From: Corallococcus sp. AS-1-6
GTDB taxonomy: Bacteria > Myxococcota > Myxococcia > Myxococcales > Myxococcaceae
Reading direction: 5' to 3'
Length of the DNA stretch: 64,000 bases
Assembly (NCBI RefSeq): GCF_020037015.1
Contig: NZ_JAIQDE010000013.1
Coordinates: 186,001 to 250,000 of the forward strand
Below, in pieces: positions 25,505-32,679 of this stretch (positions within the stretch are counted from its first letter, which is position 1; every line of letters begins with the position of its first letter). The translations under genes were made by a program, and so were the position numbers. Below the pieces are notes generated by a model. It was not told where the DNA came from. It saw only the letters and a program-made list of their open reading frames with translations, and did not search any database.

Positions 25505-27169
25505 TCAAGGCTTCAACGGGCGCACCGGGGTAGGGATGACGATGATTTCCGTGACGTTCTTGCCCTCTAGCAGCTTCCGAATGGAGTCTGCCGCATGCTT
25601 CTCGGCGACGTGCCATTCAATCCGGATCCCCATCCCATGGACGGCTTCGACCTGCCGGGCTCCCTGGGTCGCGAGTTCCTCGGCCTTGCCCGAGAGCGTG
25701 AACCAATTCTTGGGGGAGAGGTCCTCATTGAAGAACGCCGAGTAACCGGGGCCCTTGGCGTCCAGGAGCACGTCATCCCTGAACCCATCGAACTTGACGC
25801 CTCCGTCCTTCGTACTCGTGCCGCCGACCCAGTACGCCTCGTCCGCCGTGTGCCCGGTGATCTGCTCCTGGTAGGCCCGGGCACGCGGAGACATCGACTC
25901 CCTGGCGGGCGCCCACTGCCCTGGCCCTTTGGACGGAGCGGCGCCACTGCCCTGCGCGTTCGCACGCTGGAGGATGATGGCCGCTCCGGGCCCGCCGCTC
26001 AGTGCCGCCGCCGCGCGCCCCGCTGGAACCGAGACGCGTTCCAGTGCCAGCGCCCCCTCCGCCGACAGTGAGAGCACCGGTACCGAGACCTCCGCGCCGA
26101 CCGTCATCCCCTTCAGCGTCCGCGTCGTGGCCGAGGCCGCTCCCCCGGTGATGAGCAGGCCCGTGGTCAGCCGCGAAACTTCGCGGATCTGCTCGCCACG
26201 GGTCATGGACTGGAAGCGTTCCCAGTACATGGGCGAGGACGCGATGAGCGCCGCTACGCCCGCTGGCAGGTGGCTCAGTCCCGCGATGCTGTCCACCGGA
26301 CGCGAGAGCAACTGTCCCAGCGCGTGGTACAGCTCCACGAAGGCGTCCTCGGCTCCGTCCAGCGTGCGGCTGATGACGTCCGCGTCGTCGTACACCTCCG
26401 CCAGGGGCCGCCAGTCCGAGGCCTGGAGCTGTGCGTCTACGGCTCGGAATGCACCGCCCCTGCCGCTGTAGAAGCGACCCAGCTCGAAGCCATGCGCGCG
26501 GAAGGCGCCATCCCTCCACTCAACCGTCGCGACCTTCTGCTGGGTGCGCCCGGTGAGTGCCCAGGCCAGGTAACCGTCGGGGCGTAACACCGCGATCCGT
26601 TCCCGCGAAAAGCGCTCCGCCCGCCGGGACAACTCCTGCCGCGTGACCGCGCGTCCCCCCATCACCTCGCGCAGGATGAAGCCCGCGGCCATCCGGGGCG
26701 GGAAGGTGCTCAACGTGACGGGCTTGCCCAGAAGCACTCCCATCAGTCGCGATGCTTGCGTGGGCGTCAGCTCTCCTGCCAGGGGGCGTTCGTCTCGCGC
26801 CTCGAGCCCTGCGTTCGTCAGCAACTGCTCCCATGCGTCCGGCTGTGCGTCGTCATGACGGGTGATCTCCGCCATGGCCGTTGCGCGAACAGGGCTTGCC
26901 CCCGTCGCCAGTTCGCGCTCGGCCTTGCGGCGGTACAACGGCTGAGCTGCCTTGGAAGGCGCAGTGCTCGACGCCGGAGCGGATGCGCGCGGCGCCTCAT
27001 CGCTCGACGCGCGCACGCCAGGGGATGCGGCGGCCGTGCGAGGTGTGTAGCTCAGCGAACCACCATGCCTGTGAGGCGCCGAAGCGCAGCCGGTGACAAG
27101 GAGGGCCACGCACACAAGCAGGACGTCAGCGCGCATCGTCCGCCCCCAGGCCCACCTGCGGTAGCCCAT
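25505..27169 (-). CDS. Lipoprotein polymorphic toxin with C-terminal Tox-REase-5 nuclease domain
   Basis: A 554-aa protein with a type II signal peptide: R-R in the n-region, a hydrophobic core and lipobox L-V-T-G-C with Cys28. A long central region without a known catalytic motif, including a Gly/Ala/Thr-rich hydrophobic stretch near residues 320-400, leads to a C-terminal restriction-fold nuclease. There D461 (K-F-D-G-F) and D470-A-K472 form the D...D-x-K core, followed by an I-E-W-H-V-A-E-K segment. The ATG at 27169 is chosen because a perfect AGGAGG (27183-27178) sits 8 nt upstream; M-R-A-D-V at 27136 is an alternative. A lipidated nuclease toxin with a cognate immunity gene matches the SitA-type toxins that myxobacteria pass to kin by outer-membrane exchange; that delivery route is inferred. 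Confidence 0.85.
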   Translation of the reverse strand: MGYRRWAWGRTMRADVLLVCVALLVTGCASAPHRHGGSLSYTPRTAAASPGVRASSDEAPRASAPASSTAPSKAAQPLYRRKAERELATGASPVRATAMAEITRHDDAQPDAWEQLLTNAGLEARDERPLAGELTPTQASRLMGVLLGKPVTLSTFPPRMAAGFILREVMGGRAVTRQELSRRAERFSRERIAVLRPDGYLAWALTGRTQQKVATVEWRDGAFRAHGFELGRFYSGRGGAFRAVDAQLQASDWRPLAEVYDDADVISRTLDGAEDAFVELYHALGQLLSRPVDSIAGLSHLPAGVAALIASSPMYWERFQSMTRGEQIREVSRLTTGLLITGGAASATTRTLKGMTVGAEVSVPVLSLSAEGALALERVSVPAGRAAAALSGGPGAAIILQRANAQGSGAAPSKGPGQWAPARESMSPRARAYQEQITGHTADEAYWVGGTSTKDGGVKFDGFRDDVLLDAKGPGYSAFFNEDLSPKNWFTLSGKAEELATQGARQVEAVHGMGIRIEWHVAEKHAADSIRKLLEGKNVTEIIVIPTPVRPLKP

Positions 27170-27223
27170 CGCTCGCGCCTCCTGACGGCACACCGGCCTG
27201 GCGTGCGGAGTCCGGTCATAGCC

Positions 27224-27243
27224 GCCGGGTCCGACAACCCGGC
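27224..27243 (-). terminator. GC-rich hairpin downstream of the HTH_42 gene
   Basis: GCCGGGT (27224-27230) and ACCCGGC (27237-27243) form a perfect 7-bp stem with a 6-nt loop, about 30 bp past the stop of the winged-helix gene and about 55 bp upstream of the toxin ATG. No U-run follows, so it may be a transcript-stabilising or Rho-assisted end rather than a classic terminator. Confidence 0.4.
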
Positions 27244-27274
27244 CATGCAGGAGTCGAGGTGTTCCTCGGCGCGG

Positions 27275-28390
27275 CTAGGTGGCGAACCGCACCGCCACCT
27301 TCGCGGCGTCCGGGTCGCTGAAGCGCAGGAGGTCCTCTCCCTCCTGCGCCAGGGCGTCCTTCGCTGCCTTCTTCACGGGCTCGAACGGCTTGCACACCAG
27401 GGTCGCGATGCCCTTCTTGCGCTCGGTGCTCCATGAGCCCGCGACGTGGCCGTCCACCAGGAACACGTTGAGCACGCGCAGGTTCTTCGTGGACAGCTTC
27501 TCGCGGTGCTCCTCCGGCACGACGCGGGTCCGGTCCGCGTGGGAGAGGATGAGGTTGTCGAAGTCTGGCAGGAAGCGCACCGGCGCGGGCGTCTCTTCGT
27601 CCGGGCGCGGGGCCTTGGGCAGATCGAAGAGGACGCGCTTCTTCTCGTCGCGGAACTCCACCAGCTTGCCGCGCACCTTCTCGAAGGCGTCCTTCAGCGG
27701 CTTGATGCCGGACCAGGACTGCATGTCCGCCACGGTGGCCGGACCGAAGGCCGCCAGGTAGCGCAGCACCAGCGGCGAAGCGTCGTCGTCCGTGGAGAGC
27801 TCCTCGCCCAGCCAGGACTCCGCCAGCGTGAAGCCGGAGTTGCCGGGCCAGCCCCACTCCAGCCCCTCCTCGGGCACCTGGACGAGCGGCAGCATCATCC
27901 GCGCGGCGAAGCCCATGGCCCGCTCATCGCCGTCCACGTGGTGCTTCATCAGGTGCCCGCGCACCTCCTCGAAGGTGCGGGGCTGCTCCTGGAGGAACGG
28001 CTTCGCCGTGGCCAGCAACGCAGGCAGGTCCAGCGCCGCGGCGCGCTCCTTCAGCACGGAGCGCATGGCCGCGTTGAGCAGGGGCTGGAAGAGGCCCCGG
28101 TAGCGCAGGTAGTCCTTCGCGGTCATCAGGTGCAGCGTGCCGCGCATCATCGTGCCGCGCGCCAGCTCCCGCTTCAGCGCCAGCTTCGTGAGCGCGTCGC
28201 GCTGGAAGCCCTGCAAACGCGACCAGAGGGCCAGGTACGGCGGACGCGCGAGCTGGGCCTGGAGTCCCACCAGGTGCTCGATGGCTCGCGGCACGGTCAT
28301 CTTCTCGCGCGTGAGCAGTAATTGACGCGCGAGAGTGGCGCGGTTGAGGGCCTGACGGGACAGCACGTCGGTGGGCATGCTCCCGAGCAT
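27275..28390 (-). CDS. Winged-helix DNA-binding protein, HTH_42 family
   Basis: A 371-aa protein matching the winged-helix HTH_42 (PF06224) family: N-terminal L-N-R-A-T-L-A-R-Q-L-L-L, then H-L-V-G-L-Q-A-Q and P-Y-L-A-L-W-S-R, a central M-R-G-T-L-H-L-M segment and a C-terminal V-D-G-H-V-A-G-S-W. The family has tandem winged-helix domains, and some members such as the E. coli YcaQ-type protein act on DNA crosslinks, so a DNA repair role is possible. The ATG at 28390 has GAAGG 9 nt upstream; M-P-T-D at 28378 is the alternative. It starts 12 bp after the stop of the LLM remnant. Confidence 0.85.
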   Translation of the reverse strand: MLGSMPTDVLSRQALNRATLARQLLLTREKMTVPRAIEHLVGLQAQLARPPYLALWSRLQGFQRDALTKLALKRELARGTMMRGTLHLMTAKDYLRYRGLFQPLLNAAMRSVLKERAAALDLPALLATAKPFLQEQPRTFEEVRGHLMKHHVDGDERAMGFAARMMLPLVQVPEEGLEWGWPGNSGFTLAESWLGEELSTDDDASPLVLRYLAAFGPATVADMQSWSGIKPLKDAFEKVRGKLVEFRDEKKRVLFDLPKAPRPDEETPAPVRFLPDFDNLILSHADRTRVVPEEHREKLSTKNLRVLNVFLVDGHVAGSWSTERKKGIATLVCKPFEPVKKAAKDALAQEGEDLLRFSDPDAAKVAVRFAT

Positions 28391-28402
28391 ACCCAGCGGC
28401 CT

Positions 28403-28780
28403 TCAGCGCGTGAGCGCGGGAATCACCTTCTCACCGAAGGCCTCGATGAAGCCGTCCTGCTCGCGGTTGACGTTGTGCAGGTACAGCCGGTCGAAGCCCA
28501 GGCGCAGGTCTTCCCCCAGCCAGTCCACGTGCTGCTGGAGGCTGCTGGAGACGCGCAGCGGGCCGTCCAGGTCGTGCGGCTGGACGACCGTCGCCGCCGC
28601 GTGGAACTGCGCGGGCGTGCGCAGGTCGGTGAGGACGCTGTTGTCCAGGATGTTGGCCGCCCACTGGTTGCAGGCCCCCTCGCGGGCCAGCTCGTCGTCC
28701 TTCGCGTAGGACAACTGCACCTTGAGGAACGAGTGTTGGCTGAACGAAGTCCGATGGCCCCCAGGTGTGGGGTTCCGCAC
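28403..28780 (-). pseudogene. LLM-class flavin oxidoreductase, 5'-truncated remnant
   Basis: The frame encodes 125 residues. From about residue 18 (F-L-K-V-Q-L-S-Y-A) to the end (F-I-E-A-F-G-E-K-V-I-P-A-L) it matches the C-terminal third of luciferase-like monooxygenase-family oxidoreductases, including the typical L-G-F-D-R-L-Y-L-H-N-V stretch. Full-length members are about 320 aa; the barrel strands that bind flavin are missing, and no other frame upstream supplies them because the divergent GH13 gene starts 52 bp away. The first 17 residues have no resemblance to the family, consistent with a deletion junction. It is probably nonfunctional. Confidence 0.75.
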
Positions 28781-28832
28781 GACGCCCCCATCCGAACGGC
28801 CACGTCCGCGAGGGGACGGCTAAACGGAGCGG

Positions 28833-30497
28833 ATGATTGAAGACCTCTGGTACAAGAACGCGGTCGTCTACTGCCTCGACGTCGAGACGTTCATGGACGG
28901 CAACGGCGACGGCGTGGGGGACTTCACCGGCCTGCGCCGCAAGCTGGACTACCTGGCGGGCCTGGGCATCACCTGCCTGTGGCTGTTGCCCTTCCAGCCC
29001 ACGCCCAACCGCGACAACGGCTACGACATCCGCGACTACTACGGCGTGGATCCGCGCCTGGGCGACCTGGGCGACTTCGTGGCCTTCACCCACGAGGCGA
29101 AGCTGCACGGCATCCGCGTCATCATCGACCTGGTGGTGAACCACACGTCGGATCAACACCCGTGGTTCCAGGCCGCGCGCAAGGACCCGGACAGCCCCTA
29201 CCGCGACTACTACGTGTGGGCGAAGAAGAAGCCCAGGGACGCCCACAAGGGCATGGTCTTCCCGGGCGTGCAGCCCTCCACGTGGACGTACGACAAGGAG
29301 GCGCGCCTCTGGTACTTCCACCGCTTCTTCGACTTCCAGCCCGACCTCAACGTGGCGAACCCGGAGGTGCGCGAGCAGATCCTCAAGGTGATGGGGTTCT
29401 GGCTGGAGCTGGGCGTGTCCGGCTTCCGGGTGGACGCGGTGCCCTTCCTCGTCGAGCTGAAGGGCGTGAAGAACCCGGACGTGAAGAACCCCTACAAGCT
29501 GCTGGAGGAGATGCGCGAGTTCCTCTCATGGCGAAAGGGCGACGCCATCCTGCTCGCGGAGGCCAACGTCACCATGGACGAGGTGGTGGAGTTCTTCGGT
29601 GACAACGACCGCATGCAGATGGTGTTCAACTTCCTGGCGAACCAGAACTTCTACCTGGCGCTCACGCGCGGGGACGTGACGCCGCTGGTGCAGGCCCTGA
29701 AGTCCTCCCCCAAGCTGCCGCACACGGCGCAGTGGGCGAACTTCCTGCGCAACCACGACGAGCTGGACCTGGGGCGCCTGCCGGACGCGGACCGGCTGGA
29801 GGTCTTCCAGGCGCTGGGGCCGGACAAGGGCATGCAGTTGTATGACCGGGGCCTGCGCCGCAGGCTCGCGTCGATGCTGGACGGGGACCGCCGCCGCATC
29901 GAGGTGGCGTACAGCCTGATGTTCTCCCTGCCGGGGACGCCGGTGCTCTGGTACGGCGACGAGCTGGGCATGGGGGAGAACCTGGCGCTCACGGAGCGGC
30001 AGGCGGTGCGCACGCCCATGCAGTGGAGCCCGGAGCCGCACGGCGGCTTCACGCTGGCGGACGCGCCGGTGAAGCCCCTGGTGTCGGAGGGGCCGTTCGG
30101 CTTCCGGCAGGTGAACGTGGCGCAGCAGCGCCGCGACCCGGGCTCGCAGCTCAACTGGACCGAGCGCATCATCCGCGCGCGCAAGGAGTGCCCGGAGCTG
30201 GGGTGGGGCGCGTGGAAGGTGCTGCGCACCGGCAACAAGGGCGTGCTGGCCATCCGGTACGAGTGGAAGGGCAACGCGCTGGTGGTGCTGCACAACCTGT
30301 CCGCCCGGCCCTGCACGGTGAAGCTGGATCCGGGCGGCGAGGAGGCGTGCACGCTGTTCAACGTGCTCAGCGAGGACCACTCCAGGCCCGTGGACGGACA
30401 GCGCCACGTGCTCACGCTGGAGGGTTACGGCTACCGGTGGTTCCGCGTGGGGTTGGAGAACCCCGCGCGCAAGCACCGGACGGAGCCGCTGCCCTAG
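28833..30497 (+). CDS. GH13 alpha-amylase family enzyme, trehalose synthase-like
   Basis: A 554-aa cytoplasmic glycoside hydrolase family 13 protein. The order of motifs is typical: opening W-Y-K-N-A-V-V-Y, region I D-L-V-V-N-H-T-S, region II G-F-R-V-D-A with nucleophile Asp201, region III L-L-A-E-A-N with acid/base Glu243, and region IV F-L-R-N-H-D-E-L-D-L with Asp309. The N-R-D-N-G-Y-D-I-R-D-Y-Y block and the N-H-D-E-L region resemble trehalose synthase (maltose glucosylmutase) more than starch-degrading amylases. It probably interconverts or transfers alpha-glucosides. The ATG at 28833 follows CGGAGCGG. It ends 7 bp before the convergent stop of the next gene. Confidence 0.92.
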   Translation: MIEDLWYKNAVVYCLDVETFMDGNGDGVGDFTGLRRKLDYLAGLGITCLWLLPFQPTPNRDNGYDIRDYYGVDPRLGDLGDFVAFTHEAKLHGIRVIIDLVVNHTSDQHPWFQAARKDPDSPYRDYYVWAKKKPRDAHKGMVFPGVQPSTWTYDKEARLWYFHRFFDFQPDLNVANPEVREQILKVMGFWLELGVSGFRVDAVPFLVELKGVKNPDVKNPYKLLEEMREFLSWRKGDAILLAEANVTMDEVVEFFGDNDRMQMVFNFLANQNFYLALTRGDVTPLVQALKSSPKLPHTAQWANFLRNHDELDLGRLPDADRLEVFQALGPDKGMQLYDRGLRRRLASMLDGDRRRIEVAYSLMFSLPGTPVLWYGDELGMGENLALTERQAVRTPMQWSPEPHGGFTLADAPVKPLVSEGPFGFRQVNVAQQRRDPGSQLNWTERIIRARKECPELGWGAWKVLRTGNKGVLAIRYEWKGNALVVLHNLSARPCTVKLDPGGEEACTLFNVLSEDHSRPVDGQRHVLTLEGYGYRWFRVGLENPARKHRTEPLP

Positions 30498-30504
30498 CGG
30501 AGGC

Positions 30505-31629
30505 TCACAGCATGCTGGCGATGTCCTTCACCGGCTGCGGGGCGGCCTCGGTGTTGGCCAGGGCGCCCGTATAGGCTCCGAAGAGCATCCCGGCCGGGTT
30601 GGCGCGGCCCTTGGTGATGGAGCCGATGACGCCCTCCGCGGCGCCCTTGATGGTGTTGACGTAGCCCTTCGCGGCGCCCTCGAGGACGCCCTTGAAGCCG
30701 CCCTCCGAGTCGCCGATGCCCGTCAGGACGTTGCTGACTCCGGGGATGAACCAGAGGGCCTTGCCGGCCTCGCCCATGGCCCACTGGAAGTTGTCCTTGT
30801 TGCTGCCGTCCGCCTTCACGTGGGTGTCCTTGGTGGTCGGCAACTGGTGCTCGCCCAGGAAGGAGTAGCCCTTCTCCGCGAAGTCCTTGAGCATGCCGGC
30901 CTCCGTGCCGTGGCGCGCGTCACCGTCCTTGGTGATGCCCTCGATGTTGCCGTCGCCCACGCCACCCTGGACCTTGTTCGAGCGGTCCCCGCCCGTGGAG
31001 GCCTTCGCGCTGTCGATGAACTCCAGCACCTTGGCCAGACGGTAGACGCCGTCGGCGTTCTGCTTCGGGTCCTTCAGGTCCAGCTTGGGGTCGACGCCCG
31101 TCTGCTTGCACAACTGGTCGAACTTGATGTCCTTCTGGCGGCCCAGGTTCTTGAGCACGGGCGTGTCGTCGACGATCTGCGCCGCCGTGCGGTTGTCGCC
31201 AGCCGGGCGCTTGTCATTGGCGCTCGGGACGCCGTTGCTGGTGGCCTCCGGAGCCGGAGCCGGAGCCTGGGTCTGCGCGGGAGCCGGCGCCAGGTCCTGG
31301 AGCTCCGGGGGGAGCCCGCGGGGACCGAAGGCGGCCGGGGCCGGCGCCAGGTCCTGGAGCTCCGGGGGGAGACCGCGGGGGGCGAAGGCGGCCGGCGCGC
31401 CGAGCATGTCCGCCGCGCCCTCCATCCCGGACATCGCGAGCGGCTGCCGCCGGTTGATGATCGCGGGCTCGAACGAGTCCACCTGGCTGAAGCCCCGCGC
31501 GGGCATGCTCCGGGAGGCGTCCGCGACGGGCCCCGCGGAGAGCTGGGCCTTCGGGCTGACGAGCGCGGACTCCGCGGTGGTGGGGCGCAGCAGGGAGGAG
31601 GAGCGGGCCGTGGCCTTGAGGTCGATCAT
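30505..31629 (-). CDS. Hypothetical Pro/Ala-rich protein, candidate exported effector
   Basis: A 374-aa protein with no Sec signal or lipobox and no recognised family. Residues 1-60 are low-complexity Ser/Thr/Ala and contain D51-S-F-E-P, similar in placement to a D-G-F-D in the RTX metallopeptidase of this window. Next comes an Ala/Pro linker containing a 19-aa repeat in two copies, a soluble middle (V-L-E-F-I-D-S-A-K, G-V-G-D-G-N-I-E-G-I-T-K-D-G-D), and a C-terminal Gly/Ala-rich amphipathic stretch (G-V-L-E-G-A-A-K-G-Y) that could associate with membranes. The ATG at 31629 is chosen because AGGTGATACCC lies directly upstream; a longer frame to 31854 has no coding character there. Function unknown. 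Confidence 0.7.
   Translation of the reverse strand: MIDLKATARSSSLLRPTTAESALVSPKAQLSAGPVADASRSMPARGFSQVDSFEPAIINRRQPLAMSGMEGAADMLGAPAAFAPRGLPPELQDLAPAPAAFGPRGLPPELQDLAPAPAQTQAPAPAPEATSNGVPSANDKRPAGDNRTAAQIVDDTPVLKNLGRQKDIKFDQLCKQTGVDPKLDLKDPKQNADGVYRLAKVLEFIDSAKASTGGDRSNKVQGGVGDGNIEGITKDGDARHGTEAGMLKDFAEKGYSFLGEHQLPTTKDTHVKADGSNKDNFQWAMGEAGKALWFIPGVSNVLTGIGDSEGGFKGVLEGAAKGYVNTIKGAAEGVIGSITKGRANPAGMLFGAYTGALANTEAAPQPVKDIASML
31285..31398 (-). repeat. 57-bp tandem repeat, two copies, within the hypothetical gene
   Basis: The sequence around CAGGTCCTGGAGCTCC recurs at 31291 and 31348, an exact 57-bp period. It encodes two near-identical 19-residue segments containing P-R-G-L-P-P-E-L-Q-D-L-A-P. 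The near identity suggests a recent duplication in a linker. Confidence 0.9.
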
Positions 31630-31752
31630 GGGTATCACCTGGGGTCTGGGGTGCGACGTTGCCCTCACCCATTGCAGCGCGCATGCCGCTCCAGGGCTGC
31701 TCGTAACTCGCGGATTTCCCAGGGATGGGGGCCCCGTCGCGGGCGTGCCGGC

Positions 31753-31789
31753 GGTGACTCCAGTCACCAGGAGGATGGCGCCAGTCACC
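31753..31789. promoter_or_regulatory. Operator-like palindrome plus a phased half-site
   Basis: GGTGACT-cc-AGTCACC at 31753-31768 is a perfect 16-bp palindrome. The half-site AGTCACC recurs at 31783-31789, exactly 21 bp (two helical turns) after the first AGTCACC at 31762. It lies in the 223-bp gap between the divergent hypothetical gene (start 31629) and the CPBP protease gene (start 31853), 64-100 bp upstream of the latter. This is what a dimeric repressor or activator site would look like; the regulator is unknown. Confidence 0.55.
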
Positions 31790-31852
31790 ACGGCAGGGCC
31801 TTCCAGGTTGGCTGTGCGGTGGGTGTTGCCCGCGCTATGAGGGGCTTCCTTC

Positions 31853-32629
31853 ATGAGCCCCTCGCCTTCCGAGTCATCGTCTCCCCCGGGTGTGGCGCTG
31901 CGCTACGCGCTCGCGTTCGCCGTGCTGTTCGCCTGTTACGAAGCGCCGGAGGGGATTGGCGGCCGGGTGCTGGGCAGCTTCGCGGTGACGGCGGCGCTGA
32001 TGCTGTTCTTCCACGCGGTGGCCTGGGGCGTGGGGCGGTGGCTGGGCTACCGCAATGGCTTTCATGCGTATGCGCTGGAGTGGCGGGGCTCCGCGCTCGC
32101 GCGGGCGCTGGCGGTGATGCTGGTGCTCAAGCCGCTGTCCGTGCTGGTGGGCGTGGCGGTGGGCGTGATGCGCGTGCAGCCGCTGGAGAAGCCGCTGATG
32201 GGCACGGCGCTGCTCGTGGCCGCGCTGGGCGTGGGGGTGTCCACGTTCGTGCCGTCGGTGGCGGAGGATATCGTCGCGCGCGGCTTCTGGTACCGCGTGT
32301 GGCCGGTGGCGGGGCGGGGCGTGGGCTACGTGCTCCTGGCCGCGGGCGTGTTCGTGCTCACGCACGTGTACCGGCTGGGCAACGGTCCGCTGGAGTGGCT
32401 GATGTTGTTCTGCACGGGCCTGGCGTACGCGGCGGCGGTGGCGCGCACGGGCTCGCTGTGGGGCGCCGTGGGGCTGCACTGGGGATGGAACCTGGCGAAC
32501 GGGCTGATGGACCTGCAACTGGACGTCAACGCGGTGGGGCAGGGCGGCCGCATCCTGTCCGCCGTGACGGGGCTGGTCGCGCTGGGGCTGGTGGTGCTGC
32601 TGCCCAAGCGACGTGACTCCTCGGTGTAG
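31853..32629 (+). CDS. CPBP-family intramembrane metalloprotease
   Basis: A 258-aa protein with about eight hydrophobic helices. The CPBP (CAAX/Abi) motifs are present in order: E-D-I-V-A-R-G-F-W-Y (a variant of E-E-x-x-x-R), then L-T-H-V-Y-R and L-H-W-G-W-N, which supply the catalytic Glu and the metal-binding His and Asn residues. Bacterial members process peptides in the membrane or give immunity to bacteriocins. The ATG at 31853 lacks a strong ribosome binding site. It is transcribed away from the hypothetical Pro/Ala-rich gene, so the pair could be related, but this is unproven. Confidence 0.88.
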   Translation: MSPSPSESSSPPGVALRYALAFAVLFACYEAPEGIGGRVLGSFAVTAALMLFFHAVAWGVGRWLGYRNGFHAYALEWRGSALARALAVMLVLKPLSVLVGVAVGVMRVQPLEKPLMGTALLVAALGVGVSTFVPSVAEDIVARGFWYRVWPVAGRGVGYVLLAAGVFVLTHVYRLGNGPLEWLMLFCTGLAYAAAVARTGSLWGAVGLHWGWNLANGLMDLQLDVNAVGQGGRILSAVTGLVALGLVVLLPKRRDSSV

Positions 32630-32679
32630 GTGGCGGGTTCAGGAGCTTCGGGTTACAGACCCGGGGGAGGAGGCTCGCG

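Noticed and set aside
31630..31854. A longer start for the Pro/Ala-rich hypothetical protein
   Set aside because: The extra 75 codons cover the palindromic intergenic region and show no coding character; AGGTGA precedes the ATG at 31629.
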